Of a DNA stretch of 64,000 nt, positions 1 to 7,790 are shown piece after piece. How positions within the stretch are numbered: the first letter of the stretch is position 1; each line of letters begins with the position of its first letter. The stretch is from Oscillatoriales cyanobacterium CG2_30_40_61 (GTDB lineage Bacteria > Cyanobacteriota > Cyanobacteriia > Cyanobacteriales > Microcoleaceae), in NCBI GenBank assembly GCA_001873365.1, contig MNYZ01000080.1:1-64000 (forward strand). Reading direction: 5' to 3'. Both the position numbers and the translations under genes were made by a program. Below the pieces are notes generated by a model. It was not told the origin of the DNA. It was given only the letters and a program-made list of their open reading frames with translations, and ran no database searches.

Positions 1-30
1 CCCTGCTCCCCCTGCTCCCCCTGCTCCCCC
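1..30. repeat. Short tandem repeat, 9-bp unit
   Basis: Three consecutive copies of CCCTGCTCC begin the window, followed by a degenerate copy. It is low-complexity intergenic sequence of the kind that recurs in this window (9039, 9093, 11822, 46985, 61061). The array may extend left of the window. Confidence 0.8.
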
Positions 31-103
31 TAGCTGGGGATTTTTTGTAGATTTGAAGAAATCTTGGTTAAATATTAAATGAACAGGTTAGGCTGAGTTA
101 GTC

Positions 104-970
104 TTGTTTAAGCAGCATTGGAATCCAGTGTTTATTCCCTCGAAAATCATTCCGTATTGGGCTTGGATATCCTTAATCGGCAATGGATTACTCTTGTTTA
201 TCATTCTGGGATTGATGATGCACAGACAATCTATTTCCGATGCCACCTCTATATCCCCCCCGACGGATGGGGTTCAAACCCCTCAGTTACCCGCTCAAGA
301 ATCCGCGTTGATGGGTGTTCCCCGTCATCATTGGACTTATGAACAATGGGTGGAACAGTTGAGGCGCGAAGCGAATGCCGTTGCCAACAACCCCCCAGAA
401 CGTTTAAGTATTTTAGCAGGAGATTCCTTAAGTTTGTGGTTTCCAACCGAACTTTTACCCCAGGAAAGAACTTGGTTAAATCAAGGTATTTCTGGGGAAA
501 CTTCCACAGGATTATTAAAGCGGGTTAAATTATTTGATATCACTCAACCGGAAACTATTTTTGTCATGATTGGCATTAATGATTTAATTCGGGGCATGGA
601 TGATAGTACATTATTAAATAATTATCGAGAAATTATTAGGGATTTACGTTGGGTGCATCCCGATGCTCAAATTGTGGTGCAATCTATTCTTCCCCATAGT
701 GATAAACATTCTAATTGGGAAGGACGGGAACGCTTATTAAAAATTCCTAATCAACGCATTCGTCAATTAAACCAAGAGTTAAAATTTATTGCCCAGGAAG
801 AAGGAGCTTATTTTTTAAATTTACATTCCCTCTTTACCGATGCCGAAGGCAATTTAAAACCGGAATTAAGCACCGATGGTTTACATCTGAATCAACAAGG
901 GTATTTAGTTTGGAGTTCTGCCTTAAAAATTTATAGTCAAATTGCCCTAGAACTATCTTATAACCCTTAA
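104..970 (+). CDS. SGNH/GDSL-type hydrolase, membrane-anchored
   Basis: Predicted esterase or lipase of the SGNH superfamily. The protein has 288 residues. Residues about 17-38 form one hydrophobic segment, so the enzyme domain is probably anchored and faces the periplasm. Block I reads AGDSLS (about residue 105) and supplies the nucleophilic Ser. Block III reads GINDL. Block V reads DGLHLNQQGY and supplies the catalytic Asp and His. The start is TTG: an in-frame stop lies at 89-91 and the next in-frame ATG would cut off the membrane segment. Only 4 bp separate it from the urate hydroxylase gene, so the two may be co-transcribed. The substrate cannot be told; cyanobacterial relatives are usually annotated only as GDSL-family lipases. 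Confidence 0.85.
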   Translation: MFKQHWNPVFIPSKIIPYWAWISLIGNGLLLFIILGLMMHRQSISDATSISPPTDGVQTPQLPAQESALMGVPRHHWTYEQWVEQLRREANAVANNPPERLSILAGDSLSLWFPTELLPQERTWLNQGISGETSTGLLKRVKLFDITQPETIFVMIGINDLIRGMDDSTLLNNYREIIRDLRWVHPDAQIVVQSILPHSDKHSNWEGRERLLKIPNQRIRQLNQELKFIAQEEGAYFLNLHSLFTDAEGNLKPELSTDGLHLNQQGYLVWSSALKIYSQIALELSYNP

Positions 971-974
971 AATT

Positions 975-2144
975 ATGAATCATCTCAAAATTATTATTAT
1001 CGGTGCAGGAATTGGCGGTTTAACCACGGGTTTAACCCTAAAACGCGCAGGATATACCGTGGAAATCTATGAAAAAACTAGCGAAATTCGTCCCGCCGGA
1101 GCCGGAATTTCTATTTGGTCAAATGGAGTTAAAGTTCTCAATAGTTCAGGTTTAGGGAATGAAATTGCCCAAATTGGCGGACAAATGGACAGGATGGAAT
1201 ATCGCAGTCATACCGATAAATTATACAATCAAATTAATCTCAATCCTGTTACCGAAACCGTCGGACAGCGACCCTATCCCGTGTCTCGAACGGAATTACA
1301 ATCCTTGCTTTTAAATGCTTTTAATAATAATAATCAAACCGTTAAACTGAATGCTCAATGTACTGGAGTTGAACAGGATTCCCAGGGTGTTACCGCCTAT
1401 TTTGCTAATGGATATCAAACCCAAGGAGACCTATTAATTGCCGCCGATGGCATTCATTCTCAATTACGGGATTATGTGGTCGGTCATCCGGTAGAATTAC
1501 GTTATGCCGGTTATGTCAATTGGAATGGTTTAATTAAAATTAATCCCAATTTAGGCGATAAAAATACCTGGGTTATTTATGTAGGAGAAAGTAAACGAGC
1601 CTCAATGATGCCTATAGGAAATAATCGATTTTATTATTTCTTTGGCTGTCCCATGACCCGGGGAACAATTGTTGAACCGGAGCATCGTCAACGGGAGTTA
1701 AAATCAATTTTTGCCCAATGGCCGTCTCCAGTTCAATATTTAATAGAAAATCTCAACCCCCAGGAATTAAACCGTTTAGATATCCATGATTTAGACCCCT
1801 TAGAAACCATCGTTAAAGGTCGAGTAGCACTGTTAGGAGATGCCGCCCATGCTTCCACCCCAACCCTCGGACAAGGCGGCTGTCAAGCCATGGAAGATGC
1901 AGAAATATTATCTCGATTTCTATTAACTACTAATTTAGGAGTAGAATATGCTTTAAAACGATATGAAGCTGAACGAAAAGAACGGACTTCAAACCTAGTT
2001 ATTAAAGCCAGAAAACGAGCCGATATAATTTATGGAAAAGACCCCCATTTAACCAAACAATGGTATCAACAACTCCAACAAGAAACACAAGAAGATGTTA
2101 CCAATGCCTTATCTAAAACTATCCTAGGCGGCCCGTTTCACTAA
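975..2144 (+). CDS. hpxO: FAD-dependent urate hydroxylase (HpxO-like)
   Basis: Flavoprotein monooxygenase predicted to oxidise urate to 5-hydroxyisourate with NAD(P)H and O2. The 389-residue protein opens with the Rossmann motif GAGIGG (residues 10-15), has AADGIHS (about 157-162), and the FAD-binding GDAAHAS (about 289-294). Arg208 and Tyr220 fall where, as I recall, Klebsiella HpxO has its substrate-binding Arg204 and Tyr216 (constant offset of four). The assignment from other group A hydroxylases rests mainly on context: the next two genes encode HIU hydrolase and OHCU decarboxylase, the following steps of the pathway. The start ATG is 4 bp after the upstream stop. A salicylate-hydroxylase-like substrate cannot be excluded from sequence alone, but the neighbours make urate most likely. 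Confidence 0.88.
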   Translation: MNHLKIIIIGAGIGGLTTGLTLKRAGYTVEIYEKTSEIRPAGAGISIWSNGVKVLNSSGLGNEIAQIGGQMDRMEYRSHTDKLYNQINLNPVTETVGQRPYPVSRTELQSLLLNAFNNNNQTVKLNAQCTGVEQDSQGVTAYFANGYQTQGDLLIAADGIHSQLRDYVVGHPVELRYAGYVNWNGLIKINPNLGDKNTWVIYVGESKRASMMPIGNNRFYYFFGCPMTRGTIVEPEHRQRELKSIFAQWPSPVQYLIENLNPQELNRLDIHDLDPLETIVKGRVALLGDAAHASTPTLGQGGCQAMEDAEILSRFLLTTNLGVEYALKRYEAERKERTSNLVIKARKRADIIYGKDPHLTKQWYQQLQQETQEDVTNALSKTILGGPFH

Positions 2145-2150
2145 AAGAAA

Positions 2151-2215
2151 AGAAACCGGGTTTCTAAAAAAATCTTGATTTGAGTTAATAGACCATAATT
2201 AGAAACCCGGTTTCT
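2151..2215. repeat. Inverted pair of 15-bp palindromic repeats (family A)
   Basis: AGAAACCGGGTTTCT at 2151-2165 is followed by its reverse complement AGAAACCCGGTTTCT at 2201-2215. Each copy is nearly self-complementary and the pair can form a larger hairpin. It lies between hpxO and uraH. Related copies occur at 32538-32607 and 63015-63163, so this is a dispersed family. Confidence 0.85.
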
Positions 2216-2250
2216 GAGCTATTATCAATTTTAACCCTTAACTTTTTCCT

Positions 2251-2613
2251 ATGTTTGCTAAACTCACAACCCATGTATTAGACACCGCCCAAGGTCGTCC
2301 CGTAGCCAATTTAAAGATTGAATTATGGCAAATTCATACAGAAACAGGAGAACGAAACCTCCTCAAAACTGCTATTACCAATCAAGACGGTAGAACCGAT
2401 ACGCCCTTATTAACAGAAACCGAACTAAAATCAGGAATTTATGAATTAGTATTTGCCGTTGGGGACTATTTTAAAACTCAATATCAATCCCTAAATTATC
2501 CCTTATTTTTAGATGAAATTCCCATAAAATTTGGTATTGCTAACCCCACCGTTGCCTATCACGTTCCCTTATTAGTTTCTCCCTGGTCTTATAGTACCTA
2601 TCGAGGCAGTTAA
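2251..2613 (+). CDS. uraH: 5-hydroxyisourate hydrolase (transthyretin-like)
   Basis: Hydrolyses 5-hydroxyisourate to OHCU, the second step of urate breakdown. The 120-residue protein has the usual length of the family. Diagnostic features are the N-terminal LTTHVLDTAQGRP (His8), Arg48 in DGRTD, His104 in YHVPLL, and the C-terminal tetrapeptide YRGS (residues 117-120), which separates HIU hydrolases from transthyretins. No signal peptide is seen, so it is cytoplasmic. It lies 106 bp after hpxO, across a hairpin repeat, and 5 bp before uraD, so it is very probably translated from the same mRNA as uraD. Confidence 0.95.
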   Translation: MFAKLTTHVLDTAQGRPVANLKIELWQIHTETGERNLLKTAITNQDGRTDTPLLTETELKSGIYELVFAVGDYFKTQYQSLNYPLFLDEIPIKFGIANPTVAYHVPLLVSPWSYSTYRGS

Positions 2614-2618
2614 ACCCC

Positions 2619-3122
2619 ATGCAAACCTATTCCTTATCCCAAGTTAATCAAATGACTCGGAAAGAATTTATCGCAGCATTAGGCGGAATTTTTGAAGATT
2701 ATCCTTGGGTAGCAGAAGAAGCAGAATTAAAACGACCCTTTGAGACTATAGAAATATTATATCAAACTATGGTTGCTGTCGTTAAAAATAGTAATTCACA
2801 AAAACAATTAGCCTTAATTTGTGCCCATCCCGACTTAGGAAGTAAAGCAAAAATGGCCGAATCTTCAGTAAAAGAACAAGCTGGAGTGGGGTTAGACCGT
2901 CTAACCTCTGCTGAATATCAATACTTTCATCAACTCAACCAAACCTATAAAAATAAATTCGGGTTTCCATTTATTATTGCCGTTAAAAATCATACCAAAA
3001 CCAGTATTTTAGCAGCATTTGAACAACGGTTAAATCATTCGATAGAGCAGGAAAAAATAGCCGCCCTAGAAGAAATTTATAAAATCGCCCAATTTCGTCT
3101 TGATGAAAAAACAGTTCGCTAA
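2619..3122 (+). CDS. uraD: 2-oxo-4-hydroxy-4-carboxy-5-ureidoimidazoline (OHCU) decarboxylase
   Basis: Decarboxylates OHCU to (S)-allantoin, the third urate-degradation step. The 167-residue protein matches the family in length. It shows the N-terminal MTRKEFIAALGGIFEDYPW segment, the AHPDLGSKAKMA motif with probable catalytic His70, an EQAGVGLDRL segment, FPFIIAVK (about residues 112-119), and a C-terminal helix IAQFRL. It begins 5 bp after uraH. The pathway stops here within the window: allantoinase and ureidoglycolate enzymes are not present, so the visible product is allantoin. Confidence 0.94.
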   Translation: MQTYSLSQVNQMTRKEFIAALGGIFEDYPWVAEEAELKRPFETIEILYQTMVAVVKNSNSQKQLALICAHPDLGSKAKMAESSVKEQAGVGLDRLTSAEYQYFHQLNQTYKNKFGFPFIIAVKNHTKTSILAAFEQRLNHSIEQEKIAALEEIYKIAQFRLDEKTVR

Positions 3123-3413
3123 CAGCCAGAATCCTACCCCATATCTATCGGTAGTAGGGGAAATCTCCTTGTGGTTGCCCCTATAGATTGTGTGGTTAGT
3201 CCTAGCTATAATATTTAGTAGTAAAACCAGGCAGAAAACTCTACTGACCATATTAGTTGCCGACAACGTGCTTCCGGGGGTGAGTTTAGACGATTAACTG
3301 CTCGGATGGCTTCTCATCCAATGTGAGCAAAACTGTCCTAAATTGATTCTCCAGCATCAGAAAAACCTTGTAATGTAAGAAATCAAGAATACTAAAAACA
3401 CGGAGTTAATTAG
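3123..3413. other. Intergenic stretch between uraD and a toxin-antitoxin pair
   Basis: No convincing gene. On the minus strand about 3212-3313 can be read as a 33-codon stretch containing AVNRLNSPPEARCR and ending in a stop, but a stop also lies just upstream. It could be a decayed fragment of an unrecognised gene. No RNA gene or clear terminator was seen. Confidence 0.4.
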
Positions 3414-3671
3414 ATGAACAAAATTACCTTAGAAATTCCTGATCAATTAATGAATCTAATCCGAGACAAATCAGAATCTATAGAATCTATTTTACTCAAA
3501 GCATTAGAGGATTATTTGACCAAAGAATCTTTAGATATTACTAAAACTAAAACTTGGGAGCTTTGCGGTAGTTTAGAAATACCCAATCCTGAACCAGAAT
3601 TTATTGTTAGTGAGCAAAACTCGGAATTATCCACTAACTACGCTGAAAATATTGACCAAATTTTATATTAA
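3414..3671 (+). CDS. Putative antitoxin of PIN-domain toxin-antitoxin pair
   Basis: A protein of 85 residues with the pattern of a short ribbon-helix-helix-type antitoxin: an N-terminal strand ITLEIPDQLMNLI, a helix to about residue 35, then an acidic and probably disordered C-terminal half that would wrap around the toxin. The PIN-domain toxin follows after 9 bp in the same direction. By analogy with VapBC pairs it should neutralise the nuclease and repress its own promoter. The family is not recognised precisely and the call rests mostly on position. The pair lies between uraD and the guanine deaminase gene and may be an insertion into the purine cluster. Confidence 0.65.
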   Translation: MNKITLEIPDQLMNLIRDKSESIESILLKALEDYLTKESLDITKTKTWELCGSLEIPNPEPEFIVSEQNSELSTNYAENIDQILY

Positions 3672-3680
3672 AGTAGGATT

Positions 3681-4097
3681 ATGAATCAAGAAATAATTGT
3701 TGATACATCAGCTTTAATTGCTTTTTTTGTTAAATCGGAAACTAACCATCAAATAGCCAAACAGTATGTATTTAAAAATTATCATTATCGCTGGGTAATT
3801 TTAGAAACAGTCTTTGATGAAACTGTAACTTGGATTAGAACAAAAATTTCTAGTTCTGCTTCCATTAAAATTGGTCAAATCTTAAGAAATGAACATCGCT
3901 ATGTCACTATTTCTGATCAAGATGATCAGGCTGTTTGGGAAGCCTTTTGTAAATATGATGACAAAAAATGGAGTTATACAGATTGTTCTATTTTAGTAAT
4001 GGCAAATCGTCTTAATATTTTTGAAGTTTTTGCTTTTGATGAACATATACGCCAAATGAAAGGATTAGGGATTATTTGCCTTCCTAACCTCAAATAA
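3681..4097 (+). CDS. PIN-domain ribonuclease toxin (VapC-like)
   Basis: Predicted Mg2+-dependent RNase of 138 residues. The four acidic residues of a PIN active site are visible: Asp8 in VDTSAL, Glu42 in LETVFDE, Asp101 in SYTDCS and Asp120 in AFDEHI. The N-terminal strand-Asp pattern and the length are typical of VapC-like toxins, which cleave tRNA or rRNA in characterised members; the target here is unknown. It directly follows the probable antitoxin gene (9 bp), so the two form one operon. Confidence 0.85.
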   Translation: MNQEIIVDTSALIAFFVKSETNHQIAKQYVFKNYHYRWVILETVFDETVTWIRTKISSSASIKIGQILRNEHRYVTISDQDDQAVWEAFCKYDDKKWSYTDCSILVMANRLNIFEVFAFDEHIRQMKGLGIICLPNLK

Positions 4098-4236
4098 ATA
4101 GTTTTAATATCACACAATCAACAGAATTATCAATACTGATACGAAACAACCAGAGGACGTAAACTTAAAAACAAAGGTAATGCTATAATCACAGTTTAAA
4201 TATACAACAGCTTACTAACTTAAAATATCCTCAAAT

Positions 4237-5562
4237 ATGACCCAATTAAAACTATTTCGTTCAGCATTTTTAGACTTTATTGATGATCCTTTTTATAAAT
4301 CAGAAGAAACCAGCGTTCGTTATCTTCCCGATGGATTATTAGTCGTAGAATCTGGAATTATTATAGACTTCGATGATTATAACATTTTAAAAGAAAAATA
4401 TCAAGGGTTTACAATTACTCATTATCCAGATTTATTAATCTTACCAGGATTTATTGATACCCATATTCATTTCCCCCAAACCGAAATGATAGCTTCCTAT
4501 GGAAAACAACTCTTAGAATGGTTAAATCAATATACATTCCCCACAGAACGTAAATTTAGTAGTAAAGAATATGCTCAACAAATCGCTTCATTTTTCCTAG
4601 ATGAATTACTCAAAAATGGAACCACGACCGCCCTAGTTTTTGCCACGGTTTTTCCCCAGTCTGTTGATGCTTTCTTTGAAGAAGCCTATCGGCGAAATTT
4701 ACGCATGATTTCGGGTAAGGTGATGATGGATAGTCATGCTCCCAATTATTTAAAAGACACTCCCGAAACCTCCTATCAAGACAGCAAAAGATTAATCCAA
4801 ACTTGGCATAAAAAAGGACGTTTACTCTATGCAATTACTCCTAGATTTGCCATAACTTCTAGTCCTCAACAGTTAAAAATAGCCGGAAAATTATTAACAG
4901 AATTTCCTGATGTTTATTTACAAACCCATCTTTCAGAAAATCTCAAAGAAGTGGAATTAGTCGCCGAACTTTTCCCAGAAGCTCCCAATTATTTAGGGGT
5001 TTATGACCAAGCGGGTTTAGTCGGAGAACGTTCAATTTTTGCCCATAGTATTCATTTAACTGATGATGAATTTAAACGTTTATCTGAGGCTAAATCAGCG
5101 ATCGCATTTTGCCCTACTTCTAATTTATTCCTCGGAAGTGGACTGTTTAAACTGCATCAAGCTAAGTCTAAAACCCATCCCATTAAAGTCGGTTTAGGAA
5201 CTGATATTGGAGCCGGAACCAGTTTTTCTCTGCTCCAAACTGCTAATGAAGCATACAAACTCGCTCAATTACAAAATCAAACCCTTTCGCCCTTTCAAGC
5301 CTTATTTTTAGCCACATTAGGCGGAGCAAAAGCTCTCAAATTAGATGATAAAATTGGTAATTTTGATATTGGGAAAGAAGCGGATTTTATTGTTTTAGAC
5401 TATAACTGTACACCCTTAATAAAATTCAGGAATCAACAAATTTCCGAACCTAAAACCTTATTAGAAATTGCAGATATAGTCTTTACTTTAATCATATTAG
5501 GCGATGACCGAGCCATTCAAGCCACCTATATTATGGGAGAGAGAGTATATTCAAAAAAATAG
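4237..5562 (+). CDS. guaD: Guanine deaminase
   Basis: Zinc amidohydrolase that converts guanine to xanthine and ammonia. The 441-residue protein has the metal-binding HxH in GFIDTHIHFPQ (about residues 73-75), the guanine deaminase segment QTEMIASYGKQLLEWL, His in QTHLSEN (about 230), His in FAHSIHL (about 270) and the catalytic Asp in GLGTDIGAGTSFSL (about 325-330). These make it GuaD rather than a generic cytosine/adenosine-type deaminase. It is co-directional with the urate genes, which suggests a purine-nitrogen salvage cluster. No xanthine dehydrogenase, the link from xanthine to urate, is present in the window. Confidence 0.94.
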   Translation: MTQLKLFRSAFLDFIDDPFYKSEETSVRYLPDGLLVVESGIIIDFDDYNILKEKYQGFTITHYPDLLILPGFIDTHIHFPQTEMIASYGKQLLEWLNQYTFPTERKFSSKEYAQQIASFFLDELLKNGTTTALVFATVFPQSVDAFFEEAYRRNLRMISGKVMMDSHAPNYLKDTPETSYQDSKRLIQTWHKKGRLLYAITPRFAITSSPQQLKIAGKLLTEFPDVYLQTHLSENLKEVELVAELFPEAPNYLGVYDQAGLVGERSIFAHSIHLTDDEFKRLSEAKSAIAFCPTSNLFLGSGLFKLHQAKSKTHPIKVGLGTDIGAGTSFSLLQTANEAYKLAQLQNQTLSPFQALFLATLGGAKALKLDDKIGNFDIGKEADFIVLDYNCTPLIKFRNQQISEPKTLLEIADIVFTLIILGDDRAIQATYIMGERVYSKK

Positions 5563-5597
5563 GATAAAATAAAATTAATAGACTAGCAAATCCTAAT

Positions 5598-6257
5598 ATG
5601 AATCCTACAGCTATTGTTAATACTCCCGGTGATACCCTGAATGTGCGTTCTACTCCTAATGGTGAAATTGTTGATATTTTGAACGATGGAACCCAGGTTG
5701 AAATTAGTGGAGATTCTGTTAATATTGAGGGTGAAATCTGGACACCCATTGGCATAAATCGTTGGGTGGCTGCGAAATACTTAACGCTGATTGATGCCGA
5801 AATTTTAGCTATTCCAGGCGCTAAAATAATATCCACACAAACCGAGGAACAAATCGGAGGGGGTTTACAAGTTTATCAAACTAAGTTAATTGATAATAAT
5901 GGTAAAATTATTAATACCGTGCGCTGTGTTTCTGGTCGCATTGGTAAACAAATTCCCTCGGATGAATCAGGAACTCAAACCCCCTTACCCTTTGGGATTT
6001 ATAGTTTTGATGCTCCGGGGATCGTTGAAGATGCACCCGGAGAATTTGGCGGAGTTTGGTCAGCAATTACACCTACTTTTCCAACAGAAAGAGCCGGGTT
6101 AGGCGTACATTATGATCCCTCGGCTTTGTTATCTGTTTCTGAAACGGGAACATCGGGATGTTTAGCCACACCAACTACAGAAGAACGAGAGATAATGACA
6201 ACCTTTATTCTCGAATATCAACCCACCCATTTAATTGTTAAGAAACCCGAAAGTTAA
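5598..6257 (+). CDS. SH3b domain protein with L,D-transpeptidase-like domain
   Basis: The 219-residue protein has two parts. Residues 1-63 form a bacterial SH3 domain (LNVRSTPNGEIVDIL), which usually binds peptidoglycan. Residues about 85-215 resemble a YkuD/L,D-transpeptidase catalytic domain: PLPFGIYSF, then His171 in GLGVHYDP and Cys188 in GTSGCLAT, matching the His/Ser-x-Gly-Cys signature spacing. Neither a signal peptide nor a membrane segment is visible at the N terminus, which is odd for a wall enzyme; the start may be misplaced, or the protein is exported another way. The stop overlaps the 3' end of the convergent ycf51 gene by 4 bp. Confidence 0.7.
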   Translation: MNPTAIVNTPGDTLNVRSTPNGEIVDILNDGTQVEISGDSVNIEGEIWTPIGINRWVAAKYLTLIDAEILAIPGAKIISTQTEEQIGGGLQVYQTKLIDNNGKIINTVRCVSGRIGKQIPSDESGTQTPLPFGIYSFDAPGIVEDAPGEFGGVWSAITPTFPTERAGLGVHYDPSALLSVSETGTSGCLATPTTEEREIMTTFILEYQPTHLIVKKPES

Positions 6258-6781
6258 GATTGAAATTGTTTTAAACGGGCTAGATTTTCCTCAAATATCT
6301 GAATATCTAAGTTTTCGTTTTCTTGTTCATTCACAGAACGTTTAACTTGACCTAAATAGAGAGGTTGAGAAACATTTTCATCGGGGTGAACCAGGGTTCG
6401 GGCGCGAATTAAGAGCGGTGCTTGAAATTTTCCCCCCCGTCCAGAAGAATATAAATCCGACGCCGATTGACGCAAGGTGGCGTCTAATTCAGTTTTGGTA
6501 ATATTAGGTGCAACTGCAATTACAATCTGTCTACTACCATCATCAAATACCCGACTATAGCGCGCCGCACCCGGAATTTGAACATGATGAAATAAACCTA
6601 AACTTAGACCAAAAACTCCACCCGTTAGAACCCCTGTAAAGGCTGTAATTCCAACTAATCTAAACCGAATACCCCATTTAAAAATAAATGAGAATACGGT
6701 AACAATAGCCAGAACTAAAGTAGCAATTCCGATCCATTTAGCAAAATTTAGCAATTCTGCTGTTGAGAATGAGAAGTCCAT
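6254..6781 (-). CDS. ycf51: Ycf51 family protein (DUF2518)
   Basis: Conserved cyanobacterial and plastid-related membrane protein of unknown function, 175 residues. Two transmembrane segments are visible (about 14-35 and 42-64). They flank the family-specific FKWGIRFRLVGITAF, followed by a soluble part with IPGAARYSRVF and LYLGQVKRS. The residues I remember of the family match closely throughout. It converges with the SH3/L,D-transpeptidase gene (4-bp overlap of ends) and lies 73 bp downstream of the slipin gene on the same strand, so the two minus-strand genes may share a transcript. Confidence 0.9.
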   Translation of the reverse strand: MDFSFSTAELLNFAKWIGIATLVLAIVTVFSFIFKWGIRFRLVGITAFTGVLTGGVFGLSLGLFHHVQIPGAARYSRVFDDGSRQIVIAVAPNITKTELDATLRQSASDLYSSGRGGKFQAPLLIRARTLVHPDENVSQPLYLGQVKRSVNEQENENLDIQIFEENLARLKQFQS

Positions 6782-6854
6782 AACCGATATGAAAGAAACA
6801 ACATCTAAACTTATAGCTTAATCTTAAAAGGGTGAATTTGCATATTAATTATGA

Positions 6855-7637
6855 TTAGGATTTGGGCGGAAGTGGGGGTTTTTGTACGGGTGGAACCGTC
6901 AAATTTTGAACAAATGGCAATAAATCCGAGGGCAGCACCACAATAGTTGTCGTATTATTTTCTACCCCAATTTCCGAGAGCATTTGTAATCGTCTTAACT
7001 CCAAGGCGGCGGGATTTGCCATAATTAATTGAGAGGCTTCTGCTAACTTAATTGATGCCTCTTGTTCCGCTTCGGCTTTAATTAAACGGGAACGTTTTTC
7101 GCGCACAGCTTCGGCTACTTTTGCCATGGCTCGTTGCATAGAAGTGGGAATTTCTACATCTTTCATTTCCACTGCTTCAATCACAATTCCCCAGGGCTCT
7201 GTCATCTCATCCACAAGTTCTTGAATTTTCTGATTAATTTTATCTCGATTTTGTAAAACATCATCCAAAATATTCTGACCAATCACATTTCGCAGGGTTG
7301 TTAAGGCGGCTTGATACACTGCTTTTTCATAACTTTCTACCTTAACAATTGCCTTAGTAGGATCAACTAAACGGTAATAAAGAACGGCATTGACTCGAAT
7401 GGTTACACTATCAGATGTGATGGTTTCTTGCGGTTCAATATCAACAGTTTTGGTTCTAACATCCACTTGAACTTTTTGATCAATGGCGGGAATAATCCAA
7501 TATAAACCCGGCCCTTTAATTGTTTGAATTCGTCCTAATCTAAAAATAACTCCCCGTTGATATTCTCGATCTAATTTAAACCCACTAAGGGTTAAATAAG
7601 CCAGTAGAATAAATAAAGATCCAAAGACATAATTCAT
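6855..7637 (-). CDS. Slipin family protein (SPFH/stomatin-like)
   Basis: Membrane-scaffold protein of the SPFH (band 7) superfamily, 260 residues. One N-terminal hydrophobic hairpin or segment (residues 1-18) is followed by the SPFH core starting REYQRGVIFRLGR and GPGLYWIIPAIDQ. Further hallmarks are VDVRTKTVDIEPQ and a coiled-coil region rich in Ala/Glu (AMAKVAEAVREKRSRLIKAE). The C terminus ends in a Pro-rich tail. Such proteins oligomerise in membrane microdomains and often partner with an NfeD protease; no nfeD is adjacent here. Its gene reads away from the acyltransferase gene at 7791. Confidence 0.92.
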   Translation of the reverse strand: MNYVFGSLFILLAYLTLSGFKLDREYQRGVIFRLGRIQTIKGPGLYWIIPAIDQKVQVDVRTKTVDIEPQETITSDSVTIRVNAVLYYRLVDPTKAIVKVESYEKAVYQAALTTLRNVIGQNILDDVLQNRDKINQKIQELVDEMTEPWGIVIEAVEMKDVEIPTSMQRAMAKVAEAVREKRSRLIKAEAEQEASIKLAEASQLIMANPAALELRRLQMLSEIGVENNTTTIVVLPSDLLPFVQNLTVPPVQKPPLPPKS

Positions 7638-7790
7638 GGTTTTTTGATCTCCAATCCTAACTCTATTATAAATGATGCTATAAGTTAAACCTAATTTCTT
7701 AATATTATTTTATGATTATCGGAGTTATTTTTTTTTATGATACAATTATAAGTTTGGTAATTTTTGCGGTAATCCCGAATTAAAAATTTT

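Noticed and set aside
3212-3313. Possible transposase remnant on the minus strand
   Set aside because: Only about 33 codons without any recognisable motif, and a stop just upstream; not enough to name.
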